Source: Polyangium mundeleinium (lineage in GTDB: Bacteria; Myxococcota_A; Polyangia; Polyangiales; Polyangiaceae). From it: 64,000 bases of DNA. Below, in pieces: positions 8,120-17,201 of this stretch. The notes under the pieces were generated by a model. That model made no database searches. It was not told the origin of the DNA and worked only from the letters and a program-made list of their open reading frames with translations. The number at the start of each line of letters is the position of its first letter. Positions within the stretch are counted from its first letter, which is position 1. Location of the stretch: NCBI RefSeq assembly GCF_028369105.1, contig NZ_JAQNDO010000001.1, positions 9,580,501 through 9,644,500 of the forward strand. Direction: 5' to 3'. A program made the translations under genes and the position numbers.

Positions 8120-11100
8120 TCAAGCTGGCGGTGCAAACATCTGGACGAGCCTCCGCCACGTCGAAAGCACACGCCCGAGCCATGGCAGCTCGAACACCGG
8201 CGACACCACCGTGTACGTGGTCAATCGATCCAGGAAGAGCCACGCAAGCGAAGCGCGGAACGCGGCGCGTAACACCTCGTCGTCGAGCCCCGGCGCGGCC
8301 ATCTCGGCGTGAGCCCGCACGAGGAGGAACACCTCTTCCTCGCTCACCTCTGGGGACAACGTCCAGCAAAGAAGCTCCGCGACATCACGCGTCCCGGGCC
8401 CGAGCGCCGCAAGCTCCCAGTCGTAAAGAACGATCTCCCCGTCCGCCGCCCCCCGCCGCAATGCAAGATTCCGCGGATTGACGTCATTGTGCAGCAGCGT
8501 CACCGGCAGCGCGGCGAGCGCCTCGGCCCAGCCGACGTCCTCGAGCAAGGGCGCCGCCGCCGCCGCGACATCCGCGTCGATCCGCGTCCGCGCGTGCTCG
8601 AAGAGTGCTTCCCATAGCGGTACGAGCTCCGCCGCGCGTGTCCCCGCGGCCCGCGCCCAGGGCACCACGGACAGCGCCGCGGCAGGCCCTCGGAAGGCTG
8701 CATGCAATCGCGCAAGCCCCTTCACTGCACGCCGCACGGCATCGATGGGCCAAGGCTCGGCGACGGCGTCGAGCGCGTCCACCTGATCGCCTTCGCGCAA
8801 TCGTTCGAGCACCAACGGAGCGCCGATCGCTTCCTCCGGCGAGGAAAAACAGCGGGGCTGCACGCGGGCAAGCGCGGCATGGTCGAGCCCATACAGCGCG
8901 CGTTCGCGGGTATGGGCGTCCGCGACATCGAGCCAATGTCCGTGCATCTCCAGCGCAGCAGCGAGCGTAGGGCTCGAAGCACGCGCGACGCCGGTGCAAA
9001 GGGCGCGGAGCTCATCGCCGCGGGCCGGCGCTTTGAGGACGACATCGAGCACGCGGCCGCCGTCGAGCGTCAAGGTCGCCGGATACACGCCGACCGGGCG
9101 ATCACAGAACCCGCAAGCAAGGCGGCTCAAAAGGCCGCTGCCCATGATGGCTGGCATCACGCGGGCCGAGGTGACGTCGTGGGATATGCCGTCGACCACG
9201 ACCTGCCGAGGTGCCACCGGGAGCGCTCGTGAGGCCGCTGTGGCGCGCGCACCGCGCCGCGGTGGGGATGGGAGCGCGGAGGCCGCTTGCCACGCGGCGA
9301 CTCGCTCGTCGAGGAAAGCGGGGTCCACGGGCTCGGCCCCGCGGAATGCAGGCGCAACCGATATCGACGCGCGGCGCGATCGCTCGTAGGTTCGCAACGT
9401 GCCGGCGCGGAAAAACGGCCATAGGCCTCGCAACGCCCCGCGCCGATGGAGCCCCAAGGCCTCCACGCGTGCGAGCCACGCTTCCCACGGCATCAATGCG
9501 ACATCGTACCCCGCGAGCGCCAGCCACGCGACCACCTCGCGGAGCCCACGCGACTCGTCCCCCACGTGGACGAGCGCAGGCCCCGTTTCGACGAGGTCCG
9601 CGAGGACCCGCGCGAGGTGATCCCGTGGACAAACCGAAAATGGAAAATCGAGGTCCGGGGCCGCGCCCGCCTCGACGCACGCGCGAAGCAAAAGGGCCAC
9701 CACATCGTCCACGCTCGCCTCGCCGTCCCTCCCGCCGAGGACGAGCGAGGGCCGCACGATCGTGGCCGAAAGCCCTTCCTGCCGCGCACGATCCACGAGG
9801 AGCTCGGCCACGGCCTTCGAGGATGCATACCCGAGCGGCAAATGTGGGAGCCGCGCGCGGAGGGCCGCGGGGGGTTCGTCGTCGCCGAGGACGTCCCCCG
9901 ACGCGGCCGCGCCGTCGTGACATACGATCTGCGAGGACACGTGGACGAGCCGCGCCCCCGCGACGGCGCAAAGGGCAATCACCTCGGCCGTCCCGGAGGC
10001 ATTCGTGGGCGCGAGCGACGAATAGGGCAAGACCCAGTTCACGGCCCCCGCCACATGCACGACCGCGTCGAGCTCCGCGACGAGCGCACGATACCGATCC
10101 TCCCCGAGCCCGAGCTTCGGCAAGGAGACGTCCCCGGCCAAACCCGAGGTCCCTTTGGCGCCCCTCGCAAGCACGAGCACGCGGTTGTCGCGCCGCACGA
10201 GCTCGGCGACGACGGCGCGCCCGACGAACCCTGTCCCGCCAGTAACGAGAATCGTGCCACCGCCCGATCGACGCGGTCTAGACCGCGGCACGGGCCGCTC
10301 GAGGTCCTCTCGCCAGGGCGCATCGAGCATACCTCGTCCCTCGACGAGAGCCCGCAGGGACGACGCGCGCCCCCATACGTCGAGCGAAATCGGTCGACCA
10401 AGCAAATCCCCCAGCGCTGCCGCGGCGTCCGCGGCCTTCAATGAGTCGAGCGGCAAACGCGCGGGCGGCGCATCAATGTCGATTTCATCGAGCGAAAGCC
10501 CCGTGACCCTTGCAAGCACGAGATGCGCCGCGTGCAGCGGGCTCCCCTCCCCTGACGCAAGATCCGACACAGGAGGCGGGCAGACGGGCGTTTTGATCTC
10601 GCCGGCGCGCAAAAGCGCCTCGGTGGCCCGCCGCTGGAGCTTGCCCGACGACGTCTTCGGCAATGTGTGTTTCGGGACGAGCGCGACGTCGACGAAGATC
10701 CCATGCTCGAACGACACGACGCGATGGACCGCGGCAATCACCGCGGCGTAGCCGGCCTCGTCGAGCCGATCGTCGACCTCACAAACCACGACGGCCCGCG
10801 GCTCCCCTCCCTCCGTGTCATCCTCGCGCAACACGGCGCAGACGCAGCCCCGCCGGATCGCCGGATGCGCGCCCTCCGCCGTGCGCTCGACGTCGTGCGC
10901 GTGATGATTCTCGCCGCGAACGATGAGCACGTCTTTTTGACGCCCCACGATGAAGAGGCGATCGCCACGTCGATAGCCGAGATCCCCGGTGCGCAAAAAC
11001 GGCCCTGCCTCGCCGTCCGGACACGCGAGTGTCGCGCCAAACACCCCGCGTGTCGCCTCCGTGTCTCCCCAATATCCATCCGCGACGCTCTCGCTCTGGA

Positions 11101-12289
11101 GCCAGATCTCGCCGATACGCCCGTCCGGGAGCGGCCGCCGCGTCTCCGGATCCACCACCCGCACCGTGACGAGCGGCGGGATTTCCCCCACGCACACGAC
11201 GTCGATCGTGCGCTCGCCGGCCGCCTCCTCAGCCTCGCCGCGCGCGAGCGCCGCGGCCGAGAGGCGCTCGACCGTGAAGGGCGCGTGCGTCCGGCAGGAA
11301 GCGAGTACGGTGTGCTCGGCGAGCCCATAACAGGGAAACCACGATCTCGCCGAGAATCGCGACGGCGCGAACGCCTCCGCGAACGCGGCGAGCGTGCTCG
11401 CGCGAATGGGCTCGGCGCCGCAATAGGCCTGGGCCCAGCAGGAGAGATCGAGCGTTTCGCGCGCAGCCGGATCGATCTTCCGGACGCAGAGGTCGTAGGC
11501 GAAATTCGGCCCGCCGCTGCGCATCGCGCCGAACCGCTCGATGGCCCGGAGCCACCGCAGCGGTCGTTCCAGAAAAACCCACGGCGGCATGAGCCACGCC
11601 GGCCAGCCGCCGTCGAGCGGCAGCAAGATCCCCTCGATGAGCCCCATGTCGTGGAATTGCGGGAGCCAGCTCACGGAGGCGCGCGGAATCGTGGGCGCGA
11701 CGCCGTGGATGACGTGCAGGTTGTGCGAGAGGTTGCTCCGCAGCACGCGCACGCCCTTGGGCGCGGCCGTCGAGCCCGACGTGTATTGCAAAAAGGCGAG
11801 ACCATCCCCGCGCGGATCCTCGACGCGGCGGCGCACGCGCGGGACCGCCGTCACGTCGATCCAGGGCAAACCCGCGAGCGCGGGCACGGCGTCGGCGAGA
11901 ATCGGGCGATAGGGCAAAATCACCGCCGTCGAGAGCACGCCCGCGGGCGCGGCATGCGCGACAAGGTGGCCGAGCCGCGCGAGGCTCCGCGCCGGCTTGT
12001 GAGGGTCGGGCGGAATGGCCGGCACCGCGACCCTCCCCGCGCGAAGACAAGCGAGAAAGGCGACCACGAAATCGATCCCCGGCGGGAAAAGCAGGAGCAC
12101 CCGCGCCTCCTCGGGAAAACGCTCGACCAGGGCAGCAGCCACGTCGTCGACGCGCGCATCGAGCGCAGCCACCGTGAGCGAGGCCGACACCTCTTCGCCG
12201 TCATCGAGAAACCCGAGCGCGAGTTCGTCCCCCCGCGCCTCGGCGCGACGGCGCAATTTCAGAGGCAGGAACGTGAATGTGCCGCTCAC
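8120..12289 (-). CDS. Fatty acyl-AMP ligase / carrier protein / thioester reductase / APH-like kinase fusion
   Basis: A 1389-residue, four-part enzyme. (1) An adenylating domain of the fatty acyl-AMP ligase type, about 1-570: YTSGSTAAPKGV near 168, YGLAEHTVLAS, GRQKDVLIVRGENHHAHDVE and KTSSGKLQRRA. (2) A carrier protein with the phosphopantetheine serine in LPLDSLKA near 614. (3) A thioester-reductase/SDR domain: TILVTGGTGFVGRAVVAEL near 675 and the YxxxK pair in GYASSKAVAE near 823. (4) A C-terminal aminoglycoside-phosphotransferase-like kinase: LLHNDVNPRNLALR near 1266 and VLYDWELAALGPGTRDVAE. Fatty acid would be activated, loaded, reductively released as aldehyde or alcohol, and possibly phosphorylated. 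The start is a GTG overlapping the upstream acyltransferase stop (GTGA); the open frame continues upstream but only as antisense to that gene. It resembles the described myxobacterial ether-lipid enzyme ElbD in spirit (inference). Confidence 0.9.
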   Translation of the reverse strand: MSGTFTFLPLKLRRRAEARGDELALGFLDDGEEVSASLTVAALDARVDDVAAALVERFPEEARVLLLFPPGIDFVVAFLACLRAGRVAVPAIPPDPHKPARSLARLGHLVAHAAPAGVLSTAVILPYRPILADAVPALAGLPWIDVTAVPRVRRRVEDPRGDGLAFLQYTSGSTAAPKGVRVLRSNLSHNLHVIHGVAPTIPRASVSWLPQFHDMGLIEGILLPLDGGWPAWLMPPWVFLERPLRWLRAIERFGAMRSGGPNFAYDLCVRKIDPAARETLDLSCWAQAYCGAEPIRASTLAAFAEAFAPSRFSARSWFPCYGLAEHTVLASCRTHAPFTVERLSAAALARGEAEEAAGERTIDVVCVGEIPPLVTVRVVDPETRRPLPDGRIGEIWLQSESVADGYWGDTEATRGVFGATLACPDGEAGPFLRTGDLGYRRGDRLFIVGRQKDVLIVRGENHHAHDVERTAEGAHPAIRRGCVCAVLREDDTEGGEPRAVVVCEVDDRLDEAGYAAVIAAVHRVVSFEHGIFVDVALVPKHTLPKTSSGKLQRRATEALLRAGEIKTPVCPPPVSDLASGEGSPLHAAHLVLARVTGLSLDEIDIDAPPARLPLDSLKAADAAAALGDLLGRPISLDVWGRASSLRALVEGRGMLDAPWREDLERPVPRSRPRRSGGGTILVTGGTGFVGRAVVAELVRRDNRVLVLARGAKGTSGLAGDVSLPKLGLGEDRYRALVAELDAVVHVAGAVNWVLPYSSLAPTNASGTAEVIALCAVAGARLVHVSSQIVCHDGAAASGDVLGDDEPPAALRARLPHLPLGYASSKAVAELLVDRARQEGLSATIVRPSLVLGGRDGEASVDDVVALLLRACVEAGAAPDLDFPFSVCPRDHLARVLADLVETGPALVHVGDESRGLREVVAWLALAGYDVALMPWEAWLARVEALGLHRRGALRGLWPFFRAGTLRTYERSRRASISVAPAFRGAEPVDPAFLDERVAAWQAASALPSPPRRGARATAASRALPVAPRQVVVDGISHDVTSARVMPAIMGSGLLSRLACGFCDRPVGVYPATLTLDGGRVLDVVLKAPARGDELRALCTGVARASSPTLAAALEMHGHWLDVADAHTRERALYGLDHAALARVQPRCFSSPEEAIGAPLVLERLREGDQVDALDAVAEPWPIDAVRRAVKGLARLHAAFRGPAAALSVVPWARAAGTRAAELVPLWEALFEHARTRIDADVAAAAAPLLEDVGWAEALAALPVTLLHNDVNPRNLALRRGAADGEIVLYDWELAALGPGTRDVAELLCWTLSPEVSEEEVFLLVRAHAEMAAPGLDDEVLRAAFRASLAWLFLDRLTTYTVVSPVFELPWLGRVLSTWRRLVQMFAPPA

Positions 12290-13038
12290 GCCGCCGCTCG
12301 ATCGGGGTTTGGCGCGGCGATCTCGGCCTCGAAGGCCTGGAAGACGCCGCGCACGTGGTCGGCGTGCTCGCGGGCGGTCTCGGGTCGCCAGCCGCTCGTG
12401 TCGATCTCGGGCAAGACGTGGACGATCACCCTCGTCCGCGTCATGACCCAGCTCTTCCCGGGGTTCTCGGCCCGCGGAATTTCGAGATGAAGCGGCACCA
12501 TCGGCGCCCCGAGTGCCGCCGCCAGGTGAAACGCGCCTTTGTTGAAAGGCCCCACGCCGCCCGAGACCACGCGTGTCCCTTCCGGGCTCAAATACACCGC
12601 GTCCCCCGTCTTTCGGAGCACCTCGCACGCAGCAGCGAAGAGCTTGCGGCGTTTTTCGGTGTACGTCTGCGGCACCGTGAAGAACGTACCGACACACACC
12701 GCCACGAGCGCGCCCGGCGGAAACACCCACGCGCCGCGCTTCATGAAGAACCACGCGCGCGGCAGACGCAATGAGAGCAAAACGAAGAGATCGATCGACG
12801 AGGTGTGATTCGAGACGTACACGACGCGGCGCTCCGGCAGCGGAACCACCGGCGCGCGCACTTCGACGGAGACGCCTGAGAGGCGCAGGACCACGGAAGC
12901 GGCCCAGGCCCCAAGCCCCTCGGCCGCGGCGCGCCTGCCAAAGAGGAGACGTACCAAGACGAACAGCGGCGAGAGGGCCGTGACGAAAAGAATAGTCAAG
13001 ACGAGGGCGACGACGCCTCGAATCCGCTTCAGGCTCAC
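12286..13038 (-). CDS. PlsC-like 1-acylglycerol-phosphate acyltransferase
   Basis: A 250-residue membrane-associated acyltransferase. It has an N-terminal membrane segment (about 8-32), the catalytic HTSSID (HX4D) near residue 78, FMKRGAWVFPPGALVAV, and the phosphate-binding block SPEGTR near 150 followed by FNKGAFHLA. Such enzymes acylate lysophosphatidate or related glycerol phosphates. It starts at a GTG overlapping the methyltransferase stop (GTGA) and its own stop overlaps the ligase fusion start, so it is translationally coupled within the lipid operon. A housekeeping PlsC role cannot be excluded, but the context points to a dedicated lipid. Confidence 0.9.
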   Translation of the reverse strand: MSLKRIRGVVALVLTILFVTALSPLFVLVRLLFGRRAAAEGLGAWAASVVLRLSGVSVEVRAPVVPLPERRVVYVSNHTSSIDLFVLLSLRLPRAWFFMKRGAWVFPPGALVAVCVGTFFTVPQTYTEKRRKLFAAACEVLRKTGDAVYLSPEGTRVVSGGVGPFNKGAFHLAAALGAPMVPLHLEIPRAENPGKSWVMTRTRVIVHVLPEIDTSGWRPETAREHADHVRGVFQAFEAEIAAPNPDRAAA

Positions 13039-14012
13039 GGCGAAGCCCCCGACGAGGGCCGTTCGAGGACGATCGTCTGCATGGCCAGGTTGAGCTGTTT
13101 TTCGAAGAGCAAGACCGGCGAGAGCGCGAGCTGTCCCGCGAAATACGGGCCGATCGCCTTGCCTACGTCGAGCCCCTTGCCGCGCAGCACGTGGAAGGCC
13201 GCGCCCGCGAAGAGGTAAAAATAGGCCGGAAAGGCGCCCCAGGGCAGGTGGTCAACGATCGAGAGGCCGCTCTTCTCGCACATCGCCCGGAGCGTTTGCC
13301 AATCGAAGAGCACCGTGTGTTGTGGCGCCTGGAGGCCCGGCCAGCGGTCCTTGAAGAGCCGGAAGCTCGTCGAATCGAGGCGCGGCACCTCGATGACGAC
13401 ACGCCCCCCGGGCGCAAGCAGGCTCCGCGCGCGCTCGAGCGTCTGCAAGGGCTCGTAATCGTGCTCCAGGAAATGCCACATCGTGATCAGGTCGAAGCGA
13501 GCGTCGCCGAAATCGATGTCCGCGAGCACGCCGAGGCGAAAATCAACGCCGTCGAGCAACGGGTTTCCCCGGAGATCCTTGAAATCGACCCCGGTCACGG
13601 CGGCGCCGTGCTTCTTGCGGAGCATCTGCAGGAAGCTGCCCACGGCGCAGCCGATGTCGAGCACGCGCATGCCGCGCCGGGGGGAGACGTACTGGCCGCA
13701 AAGCTCGACCTTGCGGCGATCGTGCCCGTTCATGCCCCATTCATAAAGCGGCGTGAACACGCCCCAATCCTTCTTCTTGCGATGGGCAATGTACTCGGAG
13801 TCGTAATACGCGCCAATGTCGTCCTGAAGAATCCGCGGTCGCTGATAGGCGAGGTCACACGCACGGCAACGCACGAAGCGAAATCGACCGGGTTTGCCGG
13901 TGAGATCGTCTTCGGCCTCGATGAGGAAATCAGCGTCGCGCCCACCACAACCAGGGCAAGCATTGTCTTCCATGCGGGGCTTCGTGTCCGGGATCGTGGC
14001 CTCGATCGTCAT
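13035..14012 (-). CDS. Class I SAM-dependent methyltransferase with N-terminal zinc ribbon
   Basis: A 325-residue protein. The N-terminus has two Cys pairs (CPGCGG near 20, CRACDLAYQRP near 52) that suggest a zinc ribbon, as in many methyltransferases acting on lipid- or sugar-linked substrates. The Rossmann motif I is VLDIGCAVGSFLQML near residue 110, and motifs near FDLITMWHFLEH and RVVIEVPRLDS complete the fold. The C-terminal third is hydrophobic and may touch the membrane. The ATG at 14012 was chosen because the longer open frame upstream is antisense to the UbiA-like gene. The target group in the lipid operon is unknown. Confidence 0.88.
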   Translation of the reverse strand: MTIEATIPDTKPRMEDNACPGCGGRDADFLIEAEDDLTGKPGRFRFVRCRACDLAYQRPRILQDDIGAYYDSEYIAHRKKKDWGVFTPLYEWGMNGHDRRKVELCGQYVSPRRGMRVLDIGCAVGSFLQMLRKKHGAAVTGVDFKDLRGNPLLDGVDFRLGVLADIDFGDARFDLITMWHFLEHDYEPLQTLERARSLLAPGGRVVIEVPRLDSTSFRLFKDRWPGLQAPQHTVLFDWQTLRAMCEKSGLSIVDHLPWGAFPAYFYLFAGAAFHVLRGKGLDVGKAIGPYFAGQLALSPVLLFEKQLNLAMQTIVLERPSSGASP

Positions 14013-14023
14013 CGTCGTGTCCT

Positions 14024-14662
14024 TCAGAAAACGCGGTCGTGAATCAGCCAGAGCGCAGGTCCAGCGCAAAGACAAACCAGGTCGACGAGGACCAGCGCGG
14101 GCGCGAGGGGTCCGCGGCGCGCGTCTTCGTCGTGCACGAGCTCGTAGGCGGCGACCACGCCATACAGCGTGATCGCGCGGCCGAGCACCACGAGGGGGGG
14201 CGTGTCCGGGAGGGCGAGACCAAGCACGAGCGCAGGCACCTTGAGCAGAATCACGTGAGCGAAGAGTCCACGCAGGCCGGGCCAAACCACACGCGCGGCG
14301 AAGGCGCCCTGGGAGGCGAGGACCGCGCCAAGAAATGGCGCGATCGCGGCTCGGGTGAACCCGATCGAAGCCGCCGTGAACGCGAGCCCGCCCAGCGCGT
14401 AGAGCAAGGGCTCGGTCGTGGTAACGAGGCGGCAAAGCACGCGCTCGGGGTGGTATTTTCGATCGTGCGGAAGATCCGTGACGTCGTCCCACAAGCGAAA
14501 CGCGACGATCCCGAAAAGCGCAGTCGTGGTCCGGGGAAAAAGCCTGCCGGTCCCGCCCGCGAGCGCGATGAAGAGCGCGAGCGGCACGAGCAGGTACCAC
14601 GACGCATGGACGCGCTCGCGAAACCACATCACGGACCAATGCCCGTCACGCGAGCCGAACAT
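14024..14662 (-). CDS. UbiA-superfamily-like integral membrane protein
   Basis: A 212-residue protein with about six or seven membrane segments. The stretch RLWDDVTDLPHDRKYHPER near residue 75 fits the first UbiA prenyltransferase motif (N/D)DxxDxxxD; a second acidic patch, YELVHDEDARRG near 170, lies where the second Asp-rich motif would be. It is shorter than typical UbiA enzymes (about 290 residues) and the second motif is degenerate, so this is a tentative call. Family members transfer isoprenoid or related hydrophobic chains, including ether-bond formation in archaeal lipids. The start is uncertain: ATG at 14677, 14662 (GGAGA upstream) or 14629. It overlaps the dikinase gene by 17 bases if 14662 is used. 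Confidence 0.6.
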   Translation of the reverse strand: MFGSRDGHWSVMWFRERVHASWYLLVPLALFIALAGGTGRLFPRTTTALFGIVAFRLWDDVTDLPHDRKYHPERVLCRLVTTTEPLLYALGGLAFTAASIGFTRAAIAPFLGAVLASQGAFAARVVWPGLRGLFAHVILLKVPALVLGLALPDTPPLVVLGRAITLYGVVAAYELVHDEDARRGPLAPALVLVDLVCLCAGPALWLIHDRVF

Positions 14663-17201
14663 GCCCCGTGTCTCCATCGACGACGATGTCGCGGCCGTGG
14701 CGGATCCGCGTGGTGGCCTCGGGGACGCCGACGACCGACGGAATGCCGAGCTCCCGCGCGAGGATCGAGCCGTGCGAGAGCATGCCGCCGCGTTCGAGGA
14801 CGAGGCCCTTCACGAGGAAAAACAACGGCGCCCAGCCGGGGTCCGTTTGTCGCGCCACGAGCACGTCGCCGGGCGCGAGCTTACCCGCATCGGCGAGCCC
14901 CCCGAGCACCGCGGCGCGCCCCGAAACGCGGCCTCCGCTGGCCGGGACGCCGCGCATCACGCCGTCGTCGGCAGGGAGATCGGGCGCGGGATCCACGGGC
15001 GCAGAGAGCGCGGAAGGCGCGACGCACGTGCCCGCGGCGAGGGTGAAGACATCGGGCAGATCGAGCGCGGAAAGCGCGGCATGTTCGGCGCGGCGCGACG
15101 CGACGAGCGCGCGCACGTCGCTCGGGGAACCGCGGCCTGCCGCGAGATCCACGAGCTCGTCGAACCGAAGGAAAAACACGTCGGCGGCGGCGTCCGTGGT
15201 GCCCGCTGAAACGAGCCGCCGGCCGAGGGCGAGCGCGACGCTGCGCAGGCGCGTGTACAGCAAGGCCTGCCGAAACCGCGCACGCTCACGAAGCTGCACG
15301 GACGTCTGCGTCGCAAGCACGAGCGCATCGAAGAGCGGTCGCAAGGCACGACGAGGTCCCCCGAGCCGCGCGCGGAGCCGTGCCGTCTCGCGCTCGCGCT
15401 CGGCACGCTGGCGCTCGAACGCACGCGCGGGGCTCTCGATGGTTGGATCCCCAACGGCCTCCACGTACCGCGAAAGCAGCGGCAGAAGGCGGTCCGGCTC
15501 CTCCGCGAGCGAAGGCTCGGTGAGCAAGAGCTCACCCGATCCGCGGAAGCCGAACCGATCGAGCCATTCGTCGACACGCGCGACGAGCTGCGGGCCGAGC
15601 GCGCCACGAAATACGGCAAAGCTTCCCCCACACGCAGCGAGCGCCTCGCGCGCGGGCGCGTCCGCGCGAACCACGACCGCGAGCTCCCACAACGCGCGGA
15701 GCGACCACGCGCCGGCGACGTCGAGCCCCTTGAGGAGCGCGTGGTGCCGCGCCGCGGGGTCCTCCGCGCCGTGCCCGCTCGCGACCGCGTCATCGGGATC
15801 GATCACGCGGAGGAGCGCCTGCAACGCGCGATACGTGACAGCGGCCGCGCAGTCGGCGAGCGAGGCGTCGACCCAGCGCCGGAGACGCACGTCGAGGATC
15901 GCTTCGAGCCCCTCAGCGAGCGCGCGCATGGGCATCGCCTCGACCTCGCGCGGATGAAACCGCGACGCGACGTCGTCCACCACGTGCTCGAAGCGGGCCA
16001 CGCGGGCCGGCAGATCACGATACGCGCGCGCCACGTGGGTGATCACGCGGCCGAGCGCCGTGATCTCGTCGGTCACGCGCCGGCCCTCGGGCGACGAGGC
16101 GCCCGCGCCCACGAAGACGTCGAAGCTGTCCACGAACCAGTCGCCGAACGGCATGAGCCGGAGGACCGCGTGGATGTGCGAGAGGTTGTAGTAGAGCCGC
16201 GCGCCGTGCGCGTCGACGATGCCGCGGAACGCCTCGTCGTGGGCTTCGATGCGGGCGTCCACGATCCCGAACGCGCGCGCCAGGTTGCGGAAATACGCGT
16301 CGTATCCCGCGCGGGCGAACGAGACGAGGAGCGGCGTCACCGGCGCCGGGAAGTTCTCGCTGATGTTCGCGTTCGACCACAAGAACGTGCGCCGATCCGT
16401 GACCGGCCGCGCCTGCACGATCCAGAGGTTGTCCTCGGGATCGACGGCCCACTCGAGGTCGAGCGAGAGGCCGCGCCGCCGTTCGAGCGTGGTCGCGTGG
16501 CGAACGAGCGCGCGCGTGGCTTGGTCCGTCAGAGGAAACGGGCTCTCGTCCTCGGGCAAACGCTCGACGTGCGCAACGCGACGCGTGCCTTCCATCGCGC
16601 GGCGATCGAGGCGAAAGGCGCCCGGCGTGATCGCGCCGTCGACGAGCGCTTGTCCGTGCCCGCGGCACCATTCGCCACGAAGCATCACGCCGTCGGTGAA
16701 GAGGACGCCGGCCGCCGCGCTGGGCACGAGCCGCTGCACGACGACCGCGGCGCCCTGCAAACGCACCTTCCGGGCCTGCTCGTACGCACGCACGCGCGCC
16801 GCCGCGCACGACGCCACGCACCGACGCACGGCGCTGAGGATCGCCGCGGGATCCGCGCCGTCGACCGGAAAGATCGATTCGAGCAGCCCCGCGAAGGCCG
16901 CCGTCGTCCCGTCCTCGCCAACGGCCGAGCTGCGCACGATGAGCGGCCCGCCGCCAAGCCTCCGGCGCGCCTCGTCGAGCGCCTCCATGCAGCGCGCCGG
17001 CACGGGTTTGCCCTCGTCCGTCAGCGCCTCGGAGAAGGCCGTCGTCAGGATCACGCCCTCGGGCACGGGCGCCCCCACGGCGCGGAGCTCCTGCAGCGAT
17101 CGTCCCTTCCCGCCGATGAGCGCGACGTCGTCGACGGCGTCGAACCCCCGCACGAACGGCGGCTTCCGGAGCACCCCCCCGATCCCCCCATGCCCCCTCA
17201 T
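14646..17201 (-). CDS. PEP-synthase/rifampicin-phosphotransferase-like dikinase
   Basis: An 851-residue protein with the three-part plan of rifampicin phosphotransferase (RPH, about 867 residues). An ATP-grasp PPDK_N domain comes first, about 10-300 (GGKGRSLQELRAVGAPVPEG, LIVRSSAVGEDG, LDLEWAVDPEDNLWIVQARP). A large middle substrate domain covers about 310-740. A C-terminal swivelling domain carries the phospho-His in GGMLSHGSILARELGIPSVV; this His is residue 810, 41 from the end. RPH enzymes move the beta-phosphate of ATP to a hydroxyl of a hydrophobic compound, so a lipid alcohol is a reasonable substrate here (inference). The ATG at 17201 overlaps the CarS-like stop (ATGA). Central gluconeogenic PEP synthase is unlikely because the middle domain differs. 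Confidence 0.85.
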   Translation of the reverse strand: MRGHGGIGGVLRKPPFVRGFDAVDDVALIGGKGRSLQELRAVGAPVPEGVILTTAFSEALTDEGKPVPARCMEALDEARRRLGGGPLIVRSSAVGEDGTTAAFAGLLESIFPVDGADPAAILSAVRRCVASCAAARVRAYEQARKVRLQGAAVVVQRLVPSAAAGVLFTDGVMLRGEWCRGHGQALVDGAITPGAFRLDRRAMEGTRRVAHVERLPEDESPFPLTDQATRALVRHATTLERRRGLSLDLEWAVDPEDNLWIVQARPVTDRRTFLWSNANISENFPAPVTPLLVSFARAGYDAYFRNLARAFGIVDARIEAHDEAFRGIVDAHGARLYYNLSHIHAVLRLMPFGDWFVDSFDVFVGAGASSPEGRRVTDEITALGRVITHVARAYRDLPARVARFEHVVDDVASRFHPREVEAMPMRALAEGLEAILDVRLRRWVDASLADCAAAVTYRALQALLRVIDPDDAVASGHGAEDPAARHHALLKGLDVAGAWSLRALWELAVVVRADAPAREALAACGGSFAVFRGALGPQLVARVDEWLDRFGFRGSGELLLTEPSLAEEPDRLLPLLSRYVEAVGDPTIESPARAFERQRAERERETARLRARLGGPRRALRPLFDALVLATQTSVQLRERARFRQALLYTRLRSVALALGRRLVSAGTTDAAADVFFLRFDELVDLAAGRGSPSDVRALVASRRAEHAALSALDLPDVFTLAAGTCVAPSALSAPVDPAPDLPADDGVMRGVPASGGRVSGRAAVLGGLADAGKLAPGDVLVARQTDPGWAPLFFLVKGLVLERGGMLSHGSILARELGIPSVVGVPEATTRIRHGRDIVVDGDTGHVRLA

